A stretch of DNA of 64,000 bases. Source: Cupriavidus sp. EM10. GTDB lineage: Bacteria > Pseudomonadota > Gammaproteobacteria > Burkholderiales > Burkholderiaceae. Shown piece after piece: positions 17,811 through 25,194 of the stretch (the first letter of the stretch is position 1; each line of letters starts with the position of its first letter). Both the position numbers and the translations under genes were made by a program. The stretch is from contig NZ_CP076060.1 in assembly GCF_018729255.1 (NCBI RefSeq), positions 1,984,001-2,048,000 of the forward strand, in the 5' to 3' direction. A model generated the notes under the pieces. The model was not told the DNA's origin. It made no database searches and saw only the letters and a list, made by a program, of their open reading frames with translations.

Positions 17811-17833
17811 AAAACCGGGGCACGCGGCCCCGG
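17811..17833 (-). terminator. Intrinsic terminator between capsid and tail genes
   Basis: Read on the minus strand, the stem CCGGGGC / GCCCCGG with a five-base loop (17815-17833) is followed by TTTTTATT. It lies after the 17879-18334 gene and before tail tubular protein A. T7-like phages also terminate after their capsid gene to make capsid message more abundant. Read-through is needed to reach the tail genes. Confidence 0.8.
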
Positions 17834-17878
17834 GTTGGAAACCCCGCTCGCGCGGGTGGAGGAGACAGACGAGACGCG

Positions 17879-18334
17879 TCAGTCCGTGACGTAGTCCAGT
17901 TCAAACTTGAGTGCCTGGTTGGCAGCCAGCACAGCGCCCTTTACCGTCGCGTACACGTCCACCTGTTCGGTGGTCACGTACTCGGCGCCGTTGGAGATCA
18001 GTGCGCCGTTGTTCGCCGCCTTCTGACCGGCAGCCGCTGCATCCACGCCCGTGGCGATGCCGGTTGCACTGATGACGGCGCCGGTCTTCGTCGAGCGCAC
18101 ACCGATGTCGAGCGTGCACGACGCAGTACCTGCCGCGCAGCTCACCCAGCCGTCGCACGTAATACGCGAGTTCACCGGAATGCGACCGAGGAAGATGGTG
18201 TCGTTGATCGCCAGCTGCACATACGTGGTGGGCATCTTTGCCGCCAGGGTGCGCCGACGGCCGGCGCTCTCGTGCGGCAGCAACTTGGTGCCTGCCAGCA
18301 GCTTCGCGCCTTGGGTGGTATTGACTTCTGCCAT
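17879..18334 (-). CDS. Probable capsid-associated (decoration-like) protein
   Basis: This 151-residue protein begins MAEVNTTQGAKLLAGTKLLP and is beta-rich and Ala/Val/Thr-rich (TYVQLAINDTIFLGRIPVNS, SCTLDIGVRSTKTG). It is encoded just downstream of the major capsid gene and is followed by a terminator, so it should be made in capsid-like amounts. That position and composition suggest a head decoration or minor head protein. No specific family is recognized. Confidence 0.7.
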   Translation of the reverse strand: MAEVNTTQGAKLLAGTKLLPHESAGRRRTLAAKMPTTYVQLAINDTIFLGRIPVNSRITCDGWVSCAAGTASCTLDIGVRSTKTGAVISATGIATGVDAAAAGQKAANNGALISNGAEYVTTEQVDVYATVKGAVLAANQALKFELDYVTD

Positions 18335-18369
18335 GGTTGGCTCCTATCGATTAAGGTTGGGTCGGTGGA

Positions 18370-19233
18370 TTAGACGAAGTCGATCTGAACGACCTTCTCT
18401 TCTTCGACGCGGCTCGCACCGTGCGAAGCGCCCATCGACACCTGCATCAGATCCTTCTTGTCCGGGCGGCGGCTGGCCTTGCCTTCGGTGTAGCCAGTGC
18501 CAAAGTGCAGCGCCGACCGCGCCCAGGCGGCGGTCGAGTACGTGCCACCCGACAGGCTGATGGCTTCATACGCGATCCAGTTGAAACCCATCCACTTGCC
18601 CGAGACATCTCCGTCTTGAAGCATCTTCACGGCCATGAAATCGGCAGAGGTCAGCGTGGTATCGGCCAGGATGTCTTCCAGCATCTCGCTGTTGTATGCG
18701 ATGTAGAGCTGCTCACCGTTGTGCTGGTCGGCCTCGTTCTTGCGGAAGATCTTGCGCGCGGTCAGCAGTTTGGCCTTCGTGAAACCGGTGGCGCCAGCGA
18801 CGATCTTCTGGCCGGCCGGCAGAGCGATGAGCGTGCCGTCCTTTGCCTGCGAGTTGCCAAGCAGCGAAGAGAAGATGATCTGATCCTTGCGGCGGTTGTG
18901 CGCGGCGATCAGCGACTGCATGTACGTGCCGTTCAGCGGGTTGGCCAGCAGCTTCGGCTCGTCGTTACGGTCCACCGGCAGCGCCTGGTAGAAGTCCTGC
19001 ATCAGTGCGACGCGGGTGCTGTGGTTGGCTTCCGACCAGACCGTATCGCCGTGGCGAACGGTGTTCTGCGGCATATCTTCGAGCGGCGCCAGGCGGTTTG
19101 CCGTGAACGATTCGCCAGTGATATTCCCGCGGTCGGTAACAGCGCCACCGAAGCGCGAGTCCATTTGCTGCGCTTGTTGGCGGATCGTCGTATCCCACTG
19201 GATGACGAATGCATTGGTGATGGTGTTGGACAT
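18370..19233 (-). CDS. Major capsid protein
   Basis: The start at 19233 (MSNTITNAFVIQWDTTIRQQ) was taken over an upstream Met because it begins the conserved N terminus. The 287-residue protein contains QQAQQMDSRFGGAV, then VWSEANHSTRVALMQDF, then LYIAYNSEMLEDILADTTLT. These are features of podovirus-type capsid proteins with an HK97 fold in BPP-1-like and related phages. It follows the scaffold gene, as usual. A 246-base gap with a terminator and a hairpin repeat separates it from the scaffold. Confidence 0.85.
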   Translation of the reverse strand: MSNTITNAFVIQWDTTIRQQAQQMDSRFGGAVTDRGNITGESFTANRLAPLEDMPQNTVRHGDTVWSEANHSTRVALMQDFYQALPVDRNDEPKLLANPLNGTYMQSLIAAHNRRKDQIIFSSLLGNSQAKDGTLIALPAGQKIVAGATGFTKAKLLTARKIFRKNEADQHNGEQLYIAYNSEMLEDILADTTLTSADFMAVKMLQDGDVSGKWMGFNWIAYEAISLSGGTYSTAAWARSALHFGTGYTEGKASRRPDKKDLMQVSMGASHGASRVEEEKVVQIDFV

Positions 19234-19410
19234 GGTCCAGTTCTCCAAAAGGTGATGATGTCGATGTCGCCTTTCGGGGTGTCCGGAGACTCCGGGCCCG
19301 TCCTACCGTCGCCCTATGCGACCGGCTCACGTCGCAGCAGGGAGGGCATTCGCTGGGTGTCCGCACGCCACGCGGGCCAGTTGATGACCGCCATGCTCGT
19401 GCTGTGGGGC

Positions 19411-19426
19411 TGTCGGTTTCCCGACA
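19411..19426 (-). repeat. 16-base hairpin repeat, copy in capsid leader
   Basis: Read in the transcribed (minus) direction this is TGTCGGGAAACCGACA, a six-base-pair stem with a GAAA tetraloop, extended here to seven pairs. It lies between the scaffold terminator and the capsid gene, so it would be in the capsid leader RNA. Identical copies occur at 4054-4069 and 23099-23114. Confidence 0.8.
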
Positions 19427-19432
19427 GAAATG

Positions 19433-19453
19433 AAAAAGCCCGCTTTCGCGGGC
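19433..19453 (-). terminator. Intrinsic terminator downstream of scaffold gene
   Basis: On the minus strand GCCCGC-GAAA-GCGGGC (19438-19453) is followed by TTTTTCA. It lies 27 bases after the scaffold stop. Together with the 17811 terminator it would isolate the capsid genes as their own dosage unit, requiring read-through or an unseen promoter in the 19234-19432 leader. Confidence 0.8.
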
Positions 19454-19479
19454 CCCTCGGTTGGTTTGGAATGCTGCTG

Positions 19480-20340
19480 TTAGCCTACGGCTGCGGTGCC
19501 GTGCTTGCGTTCGAAGAACGCGCGGACCTGTTTGCTGACCTTGTCGTGATCCGCATGACGGGGGTTTTGGTAGGCCTCGCCGCGCATCAGTTCGTTAATC
19601 TGGTCTTCGCTCGACGCACCGCCCATGCTGGTGCCACCGCTGCTGGTGTCCTCGGCGAACTCAGGGCCGATAGCGGCCATCAGCTTCAGGAAATCCTTGT
19701 TGTTGCCCAGGCGGTTTGGCTGCATGAGCTCGTCGATGTTCATGCCGGCCTTCTGGGCAAGCGCCGCTGCCCCCTGGTACGACAGTCGAATCTGATGATC
19801 GAAGCCACCCTTCGACGCCCATTCCTTTGTCAGGTCGTCCTTGATCGCGTTGGCGTCCAGGATTGCTGCACCGGCCACGAGTTGAGGCGCCATCGTGAAG
19901 TACTGCTCCATCACGCCATCCATTTGTTTCTGTGTCAGGCCGAGCTCATGCATCTTCCCGGAGAACGCCTTGAATCCCTCGTCGGCCTTCGGATCGAACG
20001 TCTCCTTGAACGCATCGGGCACTGCCACCGTGTATTCCTCGGCGGACTTCGGCGGGATGTCACCGCTGCCGATGCGTTTCTCAGCCGCCGTGTAAGCGTC
20101 TGCCAGCTTTCGGCTGGACGCTTCGAGGTCCAATGCACCATCGGCGTTCATCACCCGGTACTTCTCAGGGATGAACTCGGTTGGCTGGCCAGCGCCACCG
20201 GCCAGCAGGCTGCCGGGATCGGCCTGCGCACCACCTTCCACACCGGCACCACCATCACTACCGCCAGCGCCAGCGCCACCACCCTCCCCTGCGCCAGCGC
20301 CAGCTTCATCCATCAGGGCGAAAAACCGTCGAATCAGCAT
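19480..20340 (-). CDS. Scaffolding/head assembly protein
   Basis: This 286-residue acidic protein has a disordered Gly/Ala-rich N terminus (residues 12-50, AGAGEGGGAGAGG type). It continues with FIPEKYRV, KRIGSGDIPPKSAEEYTV, and a helical core with an EAYQNPRHADHDKVSKQV C terminus. FxPEK..V and PxxxxEY motifs are characteristic of podovirus capsid assembly scaffolds (T7 gp9-like). It lies between the portal-side genes and the capsid gene, as expected. Scaffold is removed before packaging finishes. Confidence 0.82.
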   Translation of the reverse strand: MLIRRFFALMDEAGAGAGEGGGAGAGGSDGGAGVEGGAQADPGSLLAGGAGQPTEFIPEKYRVMNADGALDLEASSRKLADAYTAAEKRIGSGDIPPKSAEEYTVAVPDAFKETFDPKADEGFKAFSGKMHELGLTQKQMDGVMEQYFTMAPQLVAGAAILDANAIKDDLTKEWASKGGFDHQIRLSYQGAAALAQKAGMNIDELMQPNRLGNNKDFLKLMAAIGPEFAEDTSSGGTSMGGASSEDQINELMRGEAYQNPRHADHDKVSKQVRAFFERKHGTAAVG

Positions 20341-20366
20341 GTTCTGTTCTCCTCGTTATGTGCCAA

Positions 20367-20579
20367 TCAGTACGACGTGCCAGCGCTCCAGGCACCAGCC
20401 GTCTTTTCGTAGATCTTCCGGTTCACGGTGTCGATCGACAGATCACCGTCGCGGCCGAAGTCGACCGGCGGTTGGCCGGTGAAGATCGGTACGAACTGGC
20501 GCTTCAGCCGTTCATCTGGGCGCGGGTTGGCGGTATAGCCGGTACCGGGAGTGAAATCTGAATTGCCTGCCATGGTCAT
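20367..20579 (-). CDS. Small conserved phage head protein
   Basis: This 70-residue protein contains DERLKRQFVPIFTGQPPVDF and GDLSIDTVNRKIYEKTAGAW. The latter resembles short collagen- or fibre-type DTxxxKIYxK motifs found in small phage structural proteins. It overlaps the preceding Bbp19-like gene by ATGA and precedes the scaffold. No firm function. Coupled position suggests a head-completion or minor virion role. Confidence 0.65.
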   Translation of the reverse strand: MTMAGNSDFTPGTGYTANPRPDERLKRQFVPIFTGQPPVDFGRDGDLSIDTVNRKIYEKTAGAWSAGTSY

Positions 20580-20800
20580 TCTCCTTCGGTTGGTTCCACG
20601 CCATTGGCGCGGTTGATCTGTGTAACGATGAATTCGATGACGCGTCGCTGCCCGTCGCGATGGTAGGTCTGCAGCACCGCATCAATGCCGCCCGTCGTGA
20701 CAGCCGGACGCGCGAAGATATGTGTCAGGTGCTCCAAGATCGCCGCGCCTCGGCGGTCGTCCTCGAAGATAGCCTTGTAGGTTTCGGGGCTAATGCTCAT
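20576..20800 (-). CDS. Bbp19-like phage protein
   Basis: This 74-residue helical protein begins MSISPETYKAIFEDDRRGAA, followed by EHLTHIFARP, then YHRDGQRRVIEFIVTQIN. The arrangement (FxxxxGxxxLxxL, then a GxRxVxxxI helix) matches the Bbp19-like domain named after Bordetella phage BPP-1. It overlaps the portal stop by ATGA, at the same place as in BPP-1-type genomes. This supports the phage lineage call. The molecular role is not established. Confidence 0.75.
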   Translation of the reverse strand: MSISPETYKAIFEDDRRGAAILEHLTHIFARPAVTTGGIDAVLQTYHRDGQRRVIEFIVTQINRANGVEPTEGE

Positions 20801-22410
20801 GCTGCTGCCATCCGTTTCGCCATTTCCTGCGCGGCGGGTTGCATGATTTCCTGCTGGGCTGCCTGCTGCTGGGCTTGCTGGACTTGCTGCGCACGCTGTT
20901 CGCGCATGACGGCAACAGCGTCCTTGTCGCGCATGATCCTGGCCGGAGCGGCACGACCCTCAGCAACGACTCGCGCAGCCTCGTCGGTGTCGATGTTGTC
21001 CCACACGCTCGGGTCCTGCTTCAGCGCAGCCATGTTTCCCACCGCAGCAACCGTCAGCTCAACCGCGTTGACATCTTCCAGCTTTTGCGCCTGTGCCTGC
21101 GGATTCTTGAACGTGACGCGGAACTCTCGGTTGTCCAGGCTCTGCGGCGGAGGTGTCAGCACGCCAGCGCGATAAGCCAGACCGAAGCAGCGTTGCACCA
21201 TGCCTTGCAGCCATTCAGCCTGCAGGCGCCCGTAGATCGGGCCAAGCAGCTGGCGAATCATCTGCACGCGGACATGCACCTCGGTCGCCGTCATGGCAGG
21301 GCCATCTTGCGGCTGCAACTGATCGGCCATCAGGATCTTGCGGATCGCGCGCTGCAGTTCTTCCTTCTTCGTGAACGACAGGTTGAAGTTCGCGCCGGAA
21401 GTCAGCGGCTTCATGCTGTCCACGCTGTTGGCCACGATGATCTTGCGCGGGCCGATCTTCACCGTGCGCGGGTTGAGCACGCCGTCATCCTCGGCAATCC
21501 ACATGCCTGAGATCGCGATGTCCGCGTTCGTGTCTTCGAGGTACACCAGCCGGTTGAGCTGCTTCACGTCGGGCAGCGCATCGAACATCGGGCCCATCGC
21601 GTACGGCGTGTCTGGCACGACCACCCAGCGCGGCGCGACGAACGGGCATTCATGGTAGCCCGACTCGCTCAACGTGTGCTTGCTCGCTACCTCGACCTTG
21701 CACGAGGCAAACGGCATGTTCTTTGCGCGCACGGCATCCACGGCGTGAATCTGGCGCGGATAAATCGAGTGCAGCAGCTGGATCTTGTTGTCGAGCTTGT
21801 CCTGCTCGTACAGCTGGCGCACCTGATCGCTGACCTTGTCGACCCCGAATTCGTTGACGATCTGCTCGACGGTTTGCTCGTAGCAACGGATCAGCGTATC
21901 GGCGCGCCCGCCAGCCTTCGAGGTAGCGAGGTAGCAACCAGAGAGCGGCCACTGTTCGAACTGATATCCACCAACTTCGCGGTCCACATCGATGTACATC
22001 ACGAACCAGCCAGCGCCTACCATGTCCTGGCAGCACTCGTACCCTACGGCGTCGTAGTTGCTGGCGTGTATGTTCTCCCAGATCGTCTCAGCAGACTCAT
22101 CGAACCAGCGCTTTTCCTCGTCGGTGTCCTGGCCGGCTGACAGTCCGAACCAGCGGGAATTGCTGGGTGTAGCGCCGGACATCAGCGCTGCAGCAAGGAT
22201 GCGGCCAGAGTCAGTGGACGTCGCGTCGAGCAACTTTGCCCGCTTCGTCTGCATGCTGGTCGCATCGTCCTTATTGCCGAAGAAACCGTTCCCGCGCATC
22301 GGGAAGCAGTGGTCGAAGCAGTCGAGCCATACCGACTCCAGATCGGAGCGGACGCCCTTCATGGCCGTCAGACGGCGCAGGATCTCGGTAGCGCGGGAAT
22401 CGCCTTGCAT
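20797..22410 (-). CDS. Portal (head-tail connector) protein
   Basis: This 537-residue protein has podovirus connector features: an N-terminal helical region ending DATSTDSGRILAAALMSGAT, then RWFGLS, then GTPYAMGP-like DTPYAMGPMFDALPDVKQLN, and a long Gln/Ala-rich C-terminal helix (VMREQRAQQVQQAQQQAAQQ). The dodecameric connector forms the packaging vertex and starts head assembly. The length agrees with T7 gp8 (536). The frame is intact and it overlaps the next gene by four bases. Confidence 0.9.
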   Translation of the reverse strand: MQGDSRATEILRRLTAMKGVRSDLESVWLDCFDHCFPMRGNGFFGNKDDATSMQTKRAKLLDATSTDSGRILAAALMSGATPSNSRWFGLSAGQDTDEEKRWFDESAETIWENIHASNYDAVGYECCQDMVGAGWFVMYIDVDREVGGYQFEQWPLSGCYLATSKAGGRADTLIRCYEQTVEQIVNEFGVDKVSDQVRQLYEQDKLDNKIQLLHSIYPRQIHAVDAVRAKNMPFASCKVEVASKHTLSESGYHECPFVAPRWVVVPDTPYAMGPMFDALPDVKQLNRLVYLEDTNADIAISGMWIAEDDGVLNPRTVKIGPRKIIVANSVDSMKPLTSGANFNLSFTKKEELQRAIRKILMADQLQPQDGPAMTATEVHVRVQMIRQLLGPIYGRLQAEWLQGMVQRCFGLAYRAGVLTPPPQSLDNREFRVTFKNPQAQAQKLEDVNAVELTVAAVGNMAALKQDPSVWDNIDTDEAARVVAEGRAAPARIMRDKDAVAVMREQRAQQVQQAQQQAAQQEIMQPAAQEMAKRMAAA

Positions 22411-22413
22411 GGG

Positions 22414-22632
22414 TTATTGCCCCAGTGTCTGCTTGCCGTACGCCATCACGCTGCTGGTCTGCGGCGTGCCACCAGTACCGCCGCCAGCACCGGCCGCGAG
22501 CAGCGACGAACGCTGACGCGAGCGGCGCAGTTCAGCCGTTTTGGCATTGGCCGCAGACGCAGCATCCGCATCAGCCTGCTCGCGCTGCGCCTTGGGATCT
22601 TCTGCCGGTGGCAGGTTCGGGCCGCCGCACAT
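22414..22632 (-). CDS. Small hypothetical phage protein
   Basis: This is a 72-residue protein starting MCGGPNLPPAEDPKAQREQA, with a helical Ala/Asp/Gln stretch and a Gly-rich end with VMAYGKQTLGQ. Similar small MCGG-starting proteins lie upstream of portals in other podovirus-like phages and are thought to be minor virion proteins. The start is two bases after the preceding stop, so translation is coupled. No function can be assigned. Confidence 0.65.
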   Translation of the reverse strand: MCGGPNLPPAEDPKAQREQADADAASAANAKTAELRRSRQRSSLLAAGAGGGTGGTPQTSSVMAYGKQTLGQ

Positions 22633-22634
22633 GG

Positions 22635-23051
22635 TCAGGCCTTGGGCTTCTGACCGGTCTGGTCGGGCGCGACCCAGCCATCCTTGGTCAGCACCGCGGC
22701 GACGAGCGTCGAGGGATCTACCTCGTCGGCGCTCATGTGGCGGAACTTCTCGCGGTCGGCGCGGGTGACGGCGCGCGATGCGCGGTCGAACTCGGCGTCG
22801 GCAGCTGCTGCCGCCTTGCGGTTGGCCTCGGGATCGCGCGCGGCCTTCTTGGCCGCCAGCGTCTTGTTCTCGGCTTCGAGCGCAGCGATCTTGGCCTCCA
22901 GTTCCTCGATGGTAGGTGCAGCCGGTGCGTCGGAAGGTTGCCCGTCGCTCGGGCCCAGCACGGTATCGCCACCCTGTGCGGTCACATCGGCATCGATGTC
23001 GGGGGTTTTCGGCGCTTCGCCAGGGGTCTGAACGTTGAGGGTGCGTGCCAT
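22635..23051 (-). CDS. Acidic coiled-coil phage protein
   Basis: This 138-residue protein has a disordered N terminus (residues 1-45, rich in Pro, Asp, Ala). A predicted coiled coil follows at about 47-75 (IEELEAKIAALEAENKTLAA), then HMSADEVDPSTLVAAVLTKD and WVAPDQTGQK. It heads the structural gene cluster. Scaffold-like or assembly-chaperone roles would fit, but no family is recognized. A ribosome site GGAGATCC lies before the ATG at 23051. Confidence 0.65.
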   Translation of the reverse strand: MARTLNVQTPGEAPKTPDIDADVTAQGGDTVLGPSDGQPSDAPAAPTIEELEAKIAALEAENKTLAAKKAARDPEANRKAAAAADAEFDRASRAVTRADREKFRHMSADEVDPSTLVAAVLTKDGWVAPDQTGQKPKA

Positions 23052-23098
23052 GGGTGGATCTCCTGTGGAGGTTGTCGCGGAGTTTCGCTTCCGTCGCT

Positions 23099-23114
23099 TG
23101 TCGGTTTCCCGACA
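23099..23114 (-). repeat. 16-base hairpin repeat, copy upstream of structural cluster
   Basis: In transcript sense this is TGTCGGGAAACCGACA, identical to the copies at 4054 and 19411. It lies four bases after the stop of the 23118-23384 gene and about 50 bases before the start of the structural cluster. It could mark an RNA processing, stabilizing or antitermination site. Confidence 0.8.
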
Positions 23115-23117
23115 GGC

Positions 23118-23384
23118 TCAGCGGGCGATCTTGGCAGCCGACCACTCGGCCGGCTTCATGGGCAGCGCATGGCGTTCCTTGCCAAGCGCCTGGCACCAGA
23201 AGGCGATCATGCGTTCGCCGCTCGGGTGATTGGGCTGGGCGCCGCCGTTCTTCCAGCCCATAAAGGTGGAGCGGCGAATGCCCGTGAAATGTTCGATGTC
23301 AGGCGTGGAGTACCCCTCGCGCTGCAGTTGGAGGAACAGCGCGTTCCAATCGACGACGAGATCGACGGTCGGGGCAAGGGTCAT
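23118..23384 (-). CDS. Probable HTH regulatory protein
   Basis: The start at 23384 (MTLAPTVDLVVDWNALF) is an ATG; the codon six bases further up is a TTG. The 88 residues contain YSTPDIEHFTGIRRSTFMGWKNG, which has the spacing of a helix-turn-helix of the kind that pairs STxxI..xTGI with STxxGWKNG. It is the last regulator-like gene before the virion genes, at the place where lambdoid phages encode late regulators. A role in late transcription is an inference from position only. Confidence 0.62.
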   Translation of the reverse strand: MTLAPTVDLVVDWNALFLQLQREGYSTPDIEHFTGIRRSTFMGWKNGGAQPNHPSGERMIAFWCQALGKERHALPMKPAEWSAAKIAR

Positions 23385-23390
23385 AGGCAA

Positions 23391-23594
23391 TCAGTCGGCG
23401 TGATGCGCCTTAGCGCCAGCGTTGACCCACTGGTGCCGGCTGGGCGTGGTCTCGCCGTCCTGGTCGACGTAGCCCTGCATCTCGTCGAACTCGTCTTCGC
23501 CCAGCTTCACGGCCCAGAGGCAGCCGATGCCGAGCAGCCCCGCGACGAACAAGAGCACGCCAGCGATGATGCAGAGGATGGTGATGAAGGTCAT
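23391..23594 (-). CDS. Small single-TM phage protein
   Basis: The start at 23594 (MTFITILCIIAGVLLFVAGL) gives 67 residues. A single strong hydrophobic segment (residues 3-30) is followed by an acidic cytoplasmic-type tail (LGEDEFDEMQGYVDQDGE). A ribosome site GGAG lies six to nine bases upstream, and the start overlaps the preceding stop. No function is known. Confidence 0.65.
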   Translation of the reverse strand: MTFITILCIIAGVLLFVAGLLGIGCLWAVKLGEDEFDEMQGYVDQDGETTPSRHQWVNAGAKAHHAD

Positions 23595-23761
23595 GACTGG
23601 CTCCTTTGGCAAAGCTCGGTGAGCAAACGCCCGAAGATCTCGGGCGCGATGTTCTCGATACTGAGATGCTTGCATTCGTTTTGCCGCAGCTTTACGAGCT
23701 CCAGCGTCAGCGTGCATATCTCGCGCAGGTGGGAAGGTGATAGCCCGAAATCGGTGCTCAT
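23591..23761 (-). CDS. Small hypothetical phage protein
   Basis: This 56-residue frame starts at an ATG at 23761 that overlaps the RuvC-like gene stop (ATGA) and ends overlapping the next start. It reads MSTDFGLSPSHLREICTLTL and ends ELCQRSQS. It is helical with two Cys and no recognized motif. Tight coupling on both sides is the main support. Confidence 0.6.
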   Translation of the reverse strand: MSTDFGLSPSHLREICTLTLELVKLRQNECKHLSIENIAPEIFGRLLTELCQRSQS

Positions 23762-24327
23762 ACCGCCTCCTGCTTCACGCCGTAGCTCAGGATCGCCAGA
23801 GCGTCGGCGGTGTCGTGCTCCTTGCTGCCGATGCGAAAGCCAAGGTCCTGCGCCTTCGCCACCATGGCTTCCTTGTTGGCGTTCCCGTTGCCGGTGAAAT
23901 CCTTCTTCACCGTCTTCACGCCCACGCCGACCATGCGCACGTTGTGCTGGTGGCAGACCATCTGCGCCATCGCCAGGAAGCCGCCGTAGACGTGGGCCGC
24001 GATCACCTGGCCAGGGCCATGCGCCTTGACGTCTTCGAAGTACAGGACCTCGACGCCGTGGCGCTTGATGGCCGACGACAGCCAGGCGCGGAACTCGGCC
24101 CACTTCGCGCCACCGGTCAGCCGGTGGAAACTCTCGGTGCCGTAGTCCATGGCCCCGTCGCGCTTCGCCATGGCCCAGCCGCAGTGCGTGCCGAGGTCCA
24201 GCGCCAACACGTTCGATGTCGGCAAATGCGTGCGCGCGCGCGGGATGTGGGCGGGGCCATCGGGGATCGGCAGGCACGGCATGTCGTTCGTCTCGCTCGC
24301 CACAATGGTCGCGAACAGGTCAGTCAT
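23758..24327 (-). CDS. RuvC-like Holliday junction resolvase
   Basis: The start at 24327 (MTDLFATIVASETND) is used because it overlaps the preceding gene by eight bases. RNase H-fold motifs are present in order: LALDLGTHCGWA (first Asp), VLYFEDVKAH (Glu), TVKKDFTGNGNANKE, and EHDTADALAI (final Asp pair). These are the catalytic acids of RuvC-type resolvases, about 189 residues here. The enzyme probably resolves branched DNA made by phage recombination or replication before packaging. Confidence 0.82.
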   Translation of the reverse strand: MTDLFATIVASETNDMPCLPIPDGPAHIPRARTHLPTSNVLALDLGTHCGWAMAKRDGAMDYGTESFHRLTGGAKWAEFRAWLSSAIKRHGVEVLYFEDVKAHGPGQVIAAHVYGGFLAMAQMVCHQHNVRMVGVGVKTVKKDFTGNGNANKEAMVAKAQDLGFRIGSKEHDTADALAILSYGVKQEAV

Positions 24328-24442
24328 GATTTCCAGCCTTTTCAAGCACTTCCACGGGCTGGCCGGACTCGTCGAGCGTGTACCAGCCGGGGAACGGTTC
24401 CAGGTCGGTGCACTGGTCCGGGGCGACGTAGTACGGGGTCAT
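24320..24442 (-). CDS. Very small phage protein
   Basis: This 40-residue frame starts at the ATG at 24442, overlapping the preceding stop as ATGA, and ends inside the RuvC-like gene. It reads MTPYYVAPDQCTDLEPFPGW and continues with a Glu/Gly-rich end. The density of aromatic residues and tight overlaps favour a real gene. The function is unknown. Confidence 0.55.
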   Translation of the reverse strand: MTPYYVAPDQCTDLEPFPGWYTLDESGQPVEVLEKAGNHD

Positions 24443-25194
24443 TCCGCATTCCCCTGATACGCGGCGACCTGCTCGGCGATCTGGCGCTTTTTGACCCGCT
24501 CGGCATTGCGCTGCAGTTGGGCGGCGCGTTCCTTCGCGCGCTGGCGGCGCTCGGAGGCCGTGCCCATCTGGGCCAGCATCTTGCGAATCTCGGTCAGCTG
24601 TTGGGCAGCCTTGGCCGTGTCGTAGCCGTCGTCCGTGACGGGCGGGGGAAGCAACGCTGCGACGGCCGGCGCGGGGAGCTGATTGCGGGTGACAGCCAGA
24701 TGCAGCGCCTCCTGCCGGCTGTCCAAATCCCAACCGAGCGAGGCGTTCCAGGTCAGCGGCTTGCCGTCGCGGCGGGCTTCGGTCACGAGACGGTTGTACG
24801 AGTCCTTGAAAGCCATGCGGGCGCCTACCTCGTCACCCTCTTCGAGCACGGGCCGGCAGATTTCGAAGGCCTCGGCCATCTCCTGCGTCCAGACAACGGT
24901 CTTGGCTTCGTCGCGCGAGGTGAGCGAGATCGCCCACGCCTCGTCGGCTCCGGGCCTACCGTCGCACTGCGCCTTGCCCACGATCTGAGCCATCAGGTCC
25001 GCAGGCTTCGGGGCGTACTGGCCGCGCTCAGGGTCACGGACATGGCCATCGAGCGCAGCTCGCACCATCGGCAGCGGGAACTGAGCCATGGCGCGGAAGA
25101 ACAGCGCCTTAGCCTCGGCGTTCAGGCTCTTGCTGTGCATCGAGTACACGGTGTCCAGCATCTTGGCGAATGCCGGGAAGTCTTGCTCAACCAT
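24439..25194 (-). CDS. Phage replication-associated protein (helicase-loader-like position)
   Basis: This 251-residue protein starts MVEQDFPAFAKMLDTVYSMH. It continues with ALFFRAMAQFPLPMVRAALD and DPERGQYAPKPADLMAQIVG, which is typical of phage replication proteins that resemble lambda P in genomic position. The C terminus is strongly basic and helical (ERRQRAKERAAQLQRNAERV), suited to binding helicase or DNA. It overlaps the DUF1376-type gene upstream by eight bases. Its exact biochemical role is inferred. Confidence 0.7.
   Translation of the reverse strand: MVEQDFPAFAKMLDTVYSMHSKSLNAEAKALFFRAMAQFPLPMVRAALDGHVRDPERGQYAPKPADLMAQIVGKAQCDGRPGADEAWAISLTSRDEAKTVVWTQEMAEAFEICRPVLEEGDEVGARMAFKDSYNRLVTEARRDGKPLTWNASLGWDLDSRQEALHLAVTRNQLPAPAVAALLPPPVTDDGYDTAKAAQQLTEIRKMLAQMGTASERRQRAKERAAQLQRNAERVKKRQIAEQVAAYQGNAE

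Noticed and set aside
23591..24277. 228-codon frame opposite or overlapping the RuvC-like gene
   Set aside because: Its first three quarters are an Arg/His-rich shadow of the resolvase. Only the last 56 codons from ATG 23761 look real.
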